DNA from: Siphonodentalium dalli
Taxonomy: Eukaryota; Mollusca; Scaphopoda; Gadilida; Siphonodentaliidae
Assembly: GCA_032622095.1 (NCBI GenBank)
Contig: CP136066.1
Location: forward strand, 52,792,609-52,856,608
DNA length: 64,000 nucleotides
Reading direction: 5' to 3'
The notes beneath the pieces are model-generated. The model made no database searches. It saw only the letters and a program-made list of their open reading frames with translations, and had not been told where the DNA came from. This document shows, piece after piece, positions 10,886 to 21,200 of the stretch (positions are counted from its first letter, which is position 1; the number at the start of each line of letters is the position of its first letter). Position numbers and translations under genes: made by a program.

Positions 10886-12300
10886 AATAGCTCTATATGG
10901 CCTATACGTATATTTGTCACCTCATTCAATGCCCATACTTATATTTAGTGGCCGTGACATCAAATAAACACCAAGAACATAAAATTGTGATTGATTCTTC
11001 AATAAACATTTGGAAAAAAAATGACTGAAAAGGAAATACTCACTCGAATATGGCCACGACGTGCCAATCCCAGAGACGAATCACGATGTTGGTACTGCAT
11101 CATTTAGTTGTGTTGTGTTCTAAACTGTTGGGGACAGGACAACGTATTATATACCTCTTCATTTCTATCTGAATCTAATTTGAATAAGAATTGGAATGAT
11201 GGGAGCAATGTTTGGACTACACTTCAGTCGAACCCGTGTGTTGGTCGGGAACGTGCTTGGCTTTTTACTTAATTTGAATATTGTTGTATACATTAATTCG
11301 TATGGAATTGGAGTAAACCGTCCACGTGGCTGTTTTAGTTAAGAGCAGACGCCAATAATAAGTCAATTCAAGTTCAGTGAGAAATGGTCAGGTTTATTAC
11401 CAAATTCTTATTCCTAAATCCTCAATTAACAGAAGCTAATTTATTTTCTGAACAAATGACAAGATTTCCCTTTTCTTGTATAACTCTTGTATTGCTCTCG
11501 CCTCCATGTTATTAAGATACGAATACGAAACATATGAAGGGTGCTCCAAAAACGCTGAATCATCTGCTGATCAGCACGTTAACACCTGGTCAGTAGATTT
11601 CCCGATTTCAGTTTAACTCACTTACAATGACAGTCGGTCGTGAGTTCTGTTAATTGCACGTGCTATAAGTGTTATATCCACTGCAGGAAGGGCACACCGT
11701 TTTGATCCCAGTGACACCCGTTCAGCAGTTCAAAATCCAGTTCAGCAGTACGGCAGCTGCAGTTAAGCAGATTATCGCGAACGCAATTGAACTCAATTAT
11801 AGTTAGTAGAGTTTAGGTTGTGCAAATGACTTGTAATCGATGGGCCATACCAATATACAGGGATAGAAAAGTATTTGACTGACCACCAGCCCAGTTAAAA
11901 ATCCCGTTCAGCGCTTCATATGGAGCAGTTCAGAAGATTCCCAGTGCGCAGTTTAACTACATTATAATGAAGTTATTCGGGTATAGGTTATGCAAATGAC
12001 TTTATTTGATGTGACTTAACCAAATACATAGAGAAAACACCATTTGACCGACCTCCACTCCAGTCCATCAGTTCAAAATCACATTCAGCACATTATTGGG
12101 TACACTTCAACATTCACTGCTATAGAACAGTATGAGAGATATACATATATTACTTGGTAAATTGTTTAGATCCAATTGTCAGTGACTCAAAAATTAGTAT
12201 AATAATTGCCTCCGATTTAGTGATGAAACACGAATATATCGCTTTTATCACAAAAATGCATGGTTTTGTATACTATGAACGCAATGTATCGGTAGTATTC
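10886..12300 (+). repeat. Low-copy interspersed repeat, copy 2
   Basis: Collinear with 4287-6010. It preserves the un-inserted target of the copy A MITE near 12,045, which dates that MITE after the duplication. Confidence 0.75.
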
Positions 12301-12303
12301 GGT

Positions 12304-12424
12304 ATTGGTAGTACACTCCAGGAAATTGCCGCCCTGTTGTCGGTACATACACGGCCACAAGTTAGCGTCAAATAAGTTTGAGCAGACATCCTTACGAAAA
12401 CAAAAATGGACCAAGTTTAATACT
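12304..12424 (+). repeat. 120-bp direct repeat, copy 1
   Basis: Starts ATTGGTAGTACACTCCAGG and recurs at 13,019-13,140 with about 10% divergence. The 60-80 codon ORFs overlapping it are not supported. Confidence 0.8.
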
Positions 12425-12489
12425 ATGTGTGGGTTATGACACCAGTTGAGTATCGTTTTGGACACTACCTACCGTAGTCTACATCAGTC

Positions 12490-12700
12490 TGTGTGGTTTC
12501 TGAAACTCGTTTGGTGGATTGGGACACCCTTCGGTGGTTTGGGACAATGTTTGGATTGGGGGCGCCCGTCGTATGGATTTGGATACACACATGTTGGTTT
12601 TTGGATACCCGATTTTGTAACTCTGTATATGGTTTGGCGCACTCGTTATGTGATTTGGGACACTCATTTGATGTATTATGAAACTAATTGGTAGCTTTGG
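12490..12700 (+). repeat. Degenerate short tandem repeat (about 25-29 bp, GT-rich)
   Basis: Variants of TTTGGGACAC with spaced GGTGG/GGATT recur at roughly regular intervals. The overlapping ORFs on both strands reflect this composition. Confidence 0.55.
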
Positions 12701-13018
12701 AAAATCGTATGGTGGCATAATTATATGACTACATGTTGGCTATACGTTTATTCGATATAGTAAAAAAAAATCAACAACAACAACACAATTTAAATTGTTC
12801 ACTTCCGACTGCCATTTTCGCTGTCATTTTGAAAACTGTTTAGACACCGAATTGTCATATCCTCGGGATGTGACTTATTATGAAGGATTAGGATTAGCCA
12901 TTTCATAGTTTTAGAGTCAAATTATGCACGAAATGACAGGCATATGCTATCGCAACAAGAATAATGCGTTTTGTTGCAGGTTTCTGTCACATTAATGAAT
13001 GTATATGACATTGAAGTG

Positions 13019-13140
13019 ATTGGTAGTACACTCCAGGAAATTGCCGCCATATTGTCCGGTACAAACACGGCCACGCGTTAGCGTCAAGTTAGTTTGAGTA
13101 GACATCCTTACGAAAAATAAAATTGATCAAGTTTAATACT
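13019..13140 (+). repeat. 120-bp direct repeat, copy 2
   Basis: Second copy of 12,304-12,424. It directly precedes the 390-bp tandem array. Confidence 0.8.
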
Positions 13141-13179
13141 GGGGGCCCAGTCTGGGGGATGCATGTTGGCCGACCTGGT

Positions 13180-14500
13180 TCCCGGACAAAAATTCAAATT
13201 TTCACCATTTTCTTACATATTTTCTTCATTTTTAACAAAAAATGTCCCTTTATGAAACGCATGGAAATTTTGGATATGTTATTATTTGGTCACATTTGGC
13301 AGTCACGGGACTCGACTGCGCGATTATGGTTGGCAGATTTGTTTATTAAAAAAATTCAAATTTATACCATTTTTATTTCTACATATTCCAGTCTTTTGGC
13401 CCAAAAATGACGACTTTCCGATTCTGGTTCATGGGCATTTTGGATATGTTATTATATGAGTATAGTCACACTCAAAAACACCAAAAGTCATTGCATAGCC
13501 AATTTGTTTACGGTTGGGCGTTTCTTTTCATTAGTTTGACTGGACTAATAAGGAGCTGCAAAATTGACACAACAAAGCCATAAATAGGACCCTATTCCAA
13601 TGTTATGTAGAAAAATTTCCCCAAAGCAAATTTGGGACACCTTGTTCCCCAGATTCTGCCCGACAAAATAGCACTAAACAGCTTGTTACCAATTTAATAC
13701 AGGTTCACCTTAAAATATGAGTCTCAACCAGAAAATTACAATTTTCACCATTTTCTGTTTACATATTCCTGAATTTTGACCAAAAAATGACGAATTTCCC
13801 ATCCTGGGATTCATGAGGATTGTGGTTATGTTATTATATGGGTATAGTCACATTCAAAAACACCTAAAGACATTGCATAGCAATTTGTTCATGGCTGGGC
13901 GTTTCTTTCCATCGGATTGACTGGACTAATCAGAAACAGTAAAACTAACACAAAAAGCCATAAAAATACGACCCTATTTCAAAGAGCAGTAGAAAATGGA
14001 CCCCAAAGCGGATTTCAGCGGATTTTGGATATATCGTTCCCCAGATTCTGCCCGACCAAATGACACCAAAAACAGCTTGTCAACAATTTGTTCTAGGTTC
14101 ACCTCAATATTGGGTCTCAACGACCAGACAACATGCGCTGTTTGGCGAAACATTATTTCGTGTGTTGCATGCCCATAATTAGAATTTTTATAATTTTCTG
14201 TCCGTATCACTCTCTTCGCTCCTATACTCTAATATCACAACGGGTATAACTGCGTAATTACAATGCCACAATATATTGTGTAATGACTTAATTTCGATAA
14301 CTGATGTAATATAGACAACCATGTGGGACGCCATCTTGGATAACATAGTTTCCCTAAAGCGGATTTTTGCGATTTTTGGATATGTTGTTCCTGGGGTTTT
14401 CTGCAATGACATCAAAATCAGCTTGAATCCAACATCGTCCGGGTTCATCCCCAAAGTCAGCTTCAACGAGCATAATATAGTGTTAGAATTACATGAAAAT
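13180..14500 (+). repeat. Degenerate tandem repeat, period about 390 bp, 3-4 copies
   Basis: The anchor TTCCCCAGATTCTGCCCGAC occurs at 13,645 and 14,037, with a decayed version near 14,388. Other shared anchors are CACCATTTTC, GGATATGTTATTATATG and GGGCGTTTCTTT. Outer copies are truncated. No coding potential is evident. Confidence 0.72.
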
Positions 14501-14519
14501 GTAAACCCCTCCATTAAAT

Positions 14520-15587
14520 GCTGATGCGGCGCGATGTAGCATTTTGCTTTATCTGTCCCTTTTTCGTGAATTGCAGCTGTTGTGCTATGTTTCTTGGATT
14601 ATTGTCTGTTCATACGTATTGCTATTGGTTGGTTTTGGTTCAAAACTGTAATTAGTTCAGTGTGTGTTTCAGACATTTGAACAAAATGATACCATGTTAT
14701 CGTGAGCGACTGAATGTTCACGCTTTGGCGCCCAGAAGTTGTGCAAATAAATTGATCAGACTATATGCATGAAGCTTATAAGTATTTACTTTCGAAGGTT
14801 GTCGTGGCATGTCTACACTCTACAGTACATGTAGGTTGTAACACGTCGATACCAATAGCATATATGTATATAACAGATAACACATAATGACGAGATCACA
14901 CTCGTCAAGCTCCATGCAGAGTTCAGTCCCCTACACAGGACTTACCGCTGCCAGCGCCTACAGATAATGTGAAGAAATCGCACATTTATTTACTTGAGAC
15001 TTTTGTAGGTTACAATTCGATCTGCATTATTCTGAGAAACTGAACTGTCCGTATTCATTTGAAAATTGTCTAGATCAATTGTTACCAAGAAAACTAAGAT
15101 GCATGCATCAGGTCAGCCATGAACTATTTAGCATAGAATAATTCAGTTCGGTTGCAGTTTCACAACGTTACAACTGACATACGATTACACAAGACGAACC
15201 TTGAATGTGGAACTATGTAAGAGTGAATATTAATGTTCTAAATCCCATGTTTCACATGTGGTAATGGGGTCGTACTTTATTAACACGCAAGTAGTGTAAT
15301 TAAGTACGGGTAATTAGAAGTAACAAATCGTTTAGTTTCTATCGTATCGGCTAAAAGGGGTGAGCAGATTGCTGATGATGAATGCTCTCGTTAGCTGCCA
15401 ATATAATGTGCATATTTGCCCCGTTACGTTTATACACTGTAGTATTGGCGGGCCAGAGTATGTTGACATGTTAAGTGTTTGGTTCATTAATAACATATCA
15501 GCAGGGATTTGTCGTGATAACGTATACGTGGAAATATGCTACCTAAACGGTTAAATTAACGGTTGATCTATTACACCACCGTGTATA
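14520..15587. other. Non-coding stretch
   Basis: AT-rich sequence with no ORF above about 65 codons, no repeat I can define and no RNA gene recognised. It ends at the left target duplication (TATA, 15,584-15,587) of the complete Gypsy element. Confidence 0.6.
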
Positions 15588-16076
15588 TGTGGAAGAATGA
15601 AGTCAGTTCTTGTATATCATTTATTCACATCTAATATCAATGTATAGTCAACAGCTTGTGATGGTAAATGATACATAATTGTGAATCAATCATAGATGTC
15701 ATAGAACGACCGAAGGCGTCGCTTATTAATTAGCGACCTGATGTTGATGCCTGCCAATTAGTTTGAAGAGCCGAAACTAATTGAAGAGTAGATTAATGTC
15801 TGGTTTATATATCGCTAATGACTGGTAGCCGTCATTAGTACATCTCTTTGTCTGTACTGACCCATGGGTAAACTGGGAATTATTACCTAAGACTCCTTCC
15901 TTTGTGGTTAGACTTGCATAACCCATAGGTCGCGGCCTCTTCGAGTATGACCTTGGTAATTTGGTTGGGGTCACTTATAGTTCGATTATATTCTGTCTCC
16001 CCCATAGGTAAGATGGATGTTTAGTATGTACTATCACGTCACTTGAATAAGAAGGGGTAGGGGTGATTACTCTACA
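15588..16076 (-). repeat. 3' LTR of Gypsy element 2
   Basis: 489 bp. In element orientation it begins TGTAGAGTAATC and ends CATTCTTCCACA, with canonical TG...CA termini. It carries the same TATATAAA and AATAAA signals as the 5' LTR. Confidence 0.93.
15620..15625 (-). terminator. Polyadenylation signal AATAAA in 3' LTR
   Basis: AATAAA on the minus strand lies about 32 bases before the LTR end and about 180 bases after the TATA box, consistent with a short R/U5 region. Confidence 0.55.
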
Positions 16077-16095
16077 TAGGGTCCCCCTTATTTTC
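16077..16095 (-). promoter_or_regulatory. Polypurine tract of Gypsy element 2
   Basis: In element orientation a run containing GAAAATAAGGGGGACCC directly precedes the 3' LTR, as required for plus-strand priming. Confidence 0.65.
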
Positions 16096-16407
16096 ATATT
16101 TTGACTACTAGTGTTAAAATCTAGGGGTTTGGTACTTCGGTATGCTTGGACAATGAGTAGAGTTGATTCAAGGGTTGCCTGTGCATATAAGTTACGGCGT
16201 GTTGTCGTCATAAAAAAAATTGTATAAATTGAATATATATATCTATGTACATGTTGAAGCCATATGCATTATGAAGAGGGTTGGCATGATGAGGTAACAT
16301 AAGTGTGATAATATAAAGGGTATCAATATAAATGACATTAGAATACATGTAATGCAATAATAATTATGTTGAACAATCAGTGGGTGAACGATACTTCGTT
16401 CAAGAGT

Positions 16408-16881
16408 TCATGGATGTGCTCGATTGGCGAGCGCTAATGTCCACTTCCGGCTCCTGGCTTGTGGACAAACTGTTTCATTATTGCGATAAGATGTGCGTTT
16501 GCAAAGCTTGTATTTTTGGAGGCATTCGGTTGTAATGACTTGGAAATGGGGTTGGAAAATAATGATTAAAATTGTTACATGAACTGTTACATGATTAAAA
16601 TGATTCGGGTGGGACTCAATTGGTTTAAATATTGAGGGAGGGGTGTAGGCTCTGTTGTTAGTCGTGCTTTGTATATACAAATATTGGGATTTGTGCGATT
16701 GCTTCAAACATGGGCTGCCATTTGCATTCATGTGATATTTATTTGTGGTTGAGATAGAAATAAATTTGTTTTCACATAATGTCGTATGATTTATACTGGA
16801 GTGCGATATCAACTGGGTACTTGGGTTTGAAGTTTTACATCGCGCGCGTACGGTTAAAATATCGATTGATTCGGTCATCAT
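16408..16881 (-). CDS. Hypothetical ORF between pol and 3' LTR of Gypsy element 2
   Basis: A 157-codon ORF starts with two consecutive ATGs on the element's coding strand. The product is rich in Asn, Thr, Ser and His, has one short hydrophobic patch (VHVTILIIIF) near residue 103 and a basic cysteine-containing C-terminus. It has no signal peptide or strong membrane anchor and no recognised domain. Its position matches that of the two small ORFs of Gypsy element 1, but I see no clear similarity to them. It may be an accessory gene, a remnant, or chance. Confidence 0.25.
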   Translation of the reverse strand: MMTESIDILTVRARCKTSNPSTQLISHSSINHTTLCENKFISISTTNKYHMNANGSPCLKQSHKSQYLYIQSTTNNRAYTPPSIFKPIESHPNHFNHVTVHVTILIIIFQPHFQVITTECLQKYKLCKRTSYRNNETVCPQARSRKWTLALANRAHP

Positions 16882-16899
16882 TGATGCTTGGCATTGCTA

Positions 16900-18269
16900 C
16901 ATCACAATTAAAGTTATATACTCAGATATATGCGCTTGTCCCTTAATGTAGGCCATCATTTCAGCCTATGTTATTGTCACACCCCGCCATGTGACAATTG
17001 TATTTGTCGATGTAGCGTGGGGCGATTTTGACACTTGAGATTAAGATATTTTACAAGCGGTATATAATTGTGATTATTTGGATAACTTGAACCGGTAAAG
17101 CTATCTTTGGGAGTATAATGAATCATGATATGTTTATATGAAGAGTGGTTACGCGTATGTGTTGAGATGCGTTTCCTGGCCTCTATACTAGTTCATTTGA
17201 TCTATGTGGAATCAAAGTTGATCAGACTTTGACTGCACTTCTGTACGGGATCAATTTAATGGTCTACATTCTACCCGGCCAGACCAGCGATAATTTAGCT
17301 ATGAATCGTCGCTATTGCATGGATTGAACACAGGGTGGTAACTACGCGTGATTATGTGTATGATTACCGTTGTGGTGATTAACACGATTCATTATGACGT
17401 AATTGTTTATTCGGTGCCTGTGATAATTATTCCGAAGATGGGGCGTGAATAATTTAATTAGTATATGTGTCCGTCGTGACACATGCTATTATCTGAGTGC
17501 TAATGAGGCAAAACTGTCTGACAAATTATGAACTTGGCATCTAACTTGTATGAGTGGAAATGCTTCATGTTTCTTGCTTTGATTTAGCATTTAAATTAAT
17601 GCATGCGATTCGCCTGAAATTTGAAGAGGTCGAAGTTATTCGCGTCTCCCGAATTGTTGATTGATGCGATAATAAAGCGTGTTGGCCGCCAGGTGATAAC
17701 TTGCTGGAGATGAAATATTGCCTTGCTGTGAGGGGGCCATGTGCGTGATATATACGGGTACATGGCGTTAAATTTCTGTATTATTGGCCAACCCACTTTG
17801 TATAGTTCAGATCGGTTTCTTTGATTAATTAAGCCTCGATTTTGTGCATCTGGGCGGGTTGGTGAAAAGAAATATGTCACCCACTTGGTGCGTGTGTGAT
17901 TGCCATATCGTGTTACATGCACTGCACATGGTCTGGCAGTCCTGGTTTTGCACGATGACAATTCTCTCTTTGTATTGTGTCTTTTTACGACAGGGTGCTA
18001 TTTATTTATGATAGGTGGAGATTGTCCAATAATATTCGTTGCATTTCGCGCGGTATAGATCTGGTCGTCTTTGTTAGAAATTGGTAATTTTTACTTTGTC
18101 AGTTTGTTTCCTGGAGTTAAGTTGTTGAGTTTTATTCAGTTAAAGTTTATACATGTGTGAGCTGTTTTCGTTTCGTGCTTTTGGATATAGAGTTGAGTGT
18201 ATGAGGTTAGTTGCTTTTATGATTATGTATGTTATCTAATTATGGTAGTTGTTTACATATTTTATTTTC
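16900..18269 (-). other. Region after pol in Gypsy element 2
   Basis: About 1.4 kb between the pol stop and the 157-codon ORF. One 121-codon frame (17,596-17,961) opens only with TTG and has no early ATG, so I do not call it a gene. A spliced transcript cannot be excluded. Confidence 0.4.
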
Positions 18270-21200
18270 CTATATCGACATGCTCTGTTCGTCTGTGCTA
18301 TTTTTGTCGGTTTGAGTGGTTATATCGAAAGGATCATAATTTTCGGTTGACATGTTATATGTATCGCAACTGGACTTGCTTTTACGCTTGTTTTGTTGTA
18401 CTAATTGTTGGGTTGACAAGTCATACGGATTGTATGGCTCGGTTGATGAACTTGCATTGTACATTTTTGCTTCATCGTTTTGCGTTAGCATATCATAAGG
18501 GTTATATGGTTCGGTTGATGAAAATGATTGTTTTTCATGTTCGCGCTTTGATGCTATCAACTTATGTGCCATCTCTGGTAGGGGCACTGGTTCATTTGAA
18601 TCCGATCCGTCCCGGATGACGCGGTTTTGTCGTATTAACTGTGTTAAAGGGGCTGTATCGTGGTTCTCATTTTCGGTGTCCGAATTGTTGCTATTATTCG
18701 ATATGTCAGCATCGGAGCTTTGTGTTGATGACTTATGTGGGAATACAAATCTGCTTTTCCGAACTTTCTGGTTCTCCTGTAATTGTGGTGTATGCCATTT
18801 AGTCGTCGCTAATTTTAAATGTTTGGCATGACTTTTAGATAAACTGCCTGTAATTTGATTACGAATTACATACGAAACTGGTCCTGTTTGTTTAAGTATC
18901 ACCCAAAATGGATCATATTTCATACCTAGTTTATGGGTTTGTCTGTGATTCTTAACATAGACCTGGGAACCTATGGGAAATTCCGGTATTTTACCTTTAC
19001 TGTTTTCGTTTCGTTTCGTCTTGACTTGTTTCATATTTTGTTTAACTAATTGAAATGCGAAGTGCTGCTTCTCTAGTAACTGTTGAATGAGGCATTCACC
19101 CGTGTATTTCTGTCGCGGTGTCAGTATCTTGTCAATATTTATTTGGGGGTGTCTGCAGAAAGTTAAAAAATATGGAGAAAATTGAGTCGTTGCTGAGACA
19201 TGAAAATTCATGGCTTCTGATGCGAAATTGAGAAATAGGTCCCATGATGTTGGATTTCCTTCAGTTAATTTGGCTAATATTCCATTGTAGTCGCGGTGAG
19301 ATCGTTCGCTTGATCCGTTGCTGAAAGGCGCATAGAACGAGGTCTTGCGATGCTGAATAACATAGTAGTTAGATATTATTTTGAATACCTCACTGCATAC
19401 GTCACTGCCATTGTCTGATACCAGACAAGCAGGATAACCAAATATGGTGAAATACTGAGTCATAAGTCTTTCAGCAACCACTTCTGCGTGTTTTGTGGGA
19501 AGCGCATATGCCATTTTGTGTAAACTGAATAAATCTATGACCGTTAAAATGTAGGAATTGCCGCTGGCTGTGGGTGGGTTAAATTTTCCCATTAAATCTA
19601 TCGCGATCATTTCCCCTGGTCGGCTCGGTATGTCCGTCATTTGATTTGGAATACGGGCAGTGTTTTGATTTCTTTGTTTACAAATGTGGCAATTGTTGGC
19701 GAAACTGACTATCATTGGGAACATTCGTGGCCAATAATATCGCAAACGTATGGTATGGTACATTCGTTGGGATCCATAATGACCGACAATATGATATTCA
19801 GAAATTATCTGCTTAGTCAGCTTTTCCGGGACATAAATGCGTTCCGATGCTTGCTCATTAAATACAGACATATAGTATAGAATTCCGTCTTTCAATATAT
19901 ATTGCTTTGTTATCTTTTCGGGTGGTTTATCGGATTTTAATTTGCGAATTATGTCTGATATAATATGGTCCTCTTTTTGCATTTCTTCGTTATTGGTAGG
20001 TACATTTAGTTGTTCATTTTCGGAAATTAATATAGTATCGGGCAACGTATGCCCTTTTTGTTTACCTATTGTCTTGACGTAATTTTTTATTTTCTGTGAA
20101 TCTAATATGTTTAGTGATCCGTCATTGATCGCTATGTCGTATGGCGTTTTCTCTTCGCTCTCCACTGAACACTCTGACATACTCTGTTGGTTTGTCGGGT
20201 CCACACGAGAACAAAAGTCAGCGGCTATATTTTCAGACCCTTGTATATAAGTAAGTTTTGGATTGTATGCGGAAATTTCAATAAACCATTTTTGAATACG
20301 TTTATTAGCCATCTGAGTATTTTGAAACATAGAAACTAGGGGTAAATGATCTGTTCGTATTTCCACGTCCGATCCTTCTAGATAGAAATTGAGTTTCTTT
20401 AGACATACATATATGGCGAGTGCTTCGCGCTCTGTAGTACTGTAATTTCGTTGAGAGTGATTCAACTTTTTGCTAACAAAGCAAATTGGAAATTCCGGGG
20501 TTTTGATATCAGTTTCTAATTTGTTTTCTGGGTATGGCTGGACTAATGATCCCCCCACTGAATGCATTGATGCATCGCAATATAAGATCATTTTCCTGTT
20601 CCTATCAGGGTAGGCCAGAGTAGGTACTTTAAGCAAATTTTGTTTTAGTGTATCAAAAGCATTTTGACATTCTTCGGACCATGCAAATTTTGCGTAACGA
20701 GCAGTTAATTTAATTAATGATGCAGCAGTGTCGGAGAAATATTTACAATAGTTCCGATAAAAATTAAAAATCCCTAATACTCTACGGACTTCTTTCACTG
20801 ATGTTGGGGCTGGCACATCTTGTATGGCTTTAACTTTGGCGGGATCTGGGCGCGTTCCATTTTGTGATACGATATGCCCTAAAAATTTTACTTCTTTCAT
20901 ATAAAATTGGGACTTTGTTAATCGTGCTACTAATCCATACTCTCTGAGTCGTTCGAATACTATTTTGAGGTGCTGTTTATGGAGGGCCTCCGTTTCGCTG
21001 TGACAAATTAAATCGTCGACGAAGCTGTCGACAAAACTTAACCCTTCCAATGCTTTATGGATTAATGTAAAAAACGTCGCGCTCGAGTTGCAATAGCCAA
21101 ATGGGGCCCTTGTGAAAGAAAACAATCCGAAATCTGTGTTCATAGTTAACTTTTCTTGATGTTCTTTGAGAACACCGATAACATGATAAGCTTGGCTAAT

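Noticed and set aside
17596-17961. 121-codon ORF as a second accessory gene of Gypsy element 2
   Set aside because: Opens with TTG, its first ATG is more than half way through, and no domain or conserved composition is visible.
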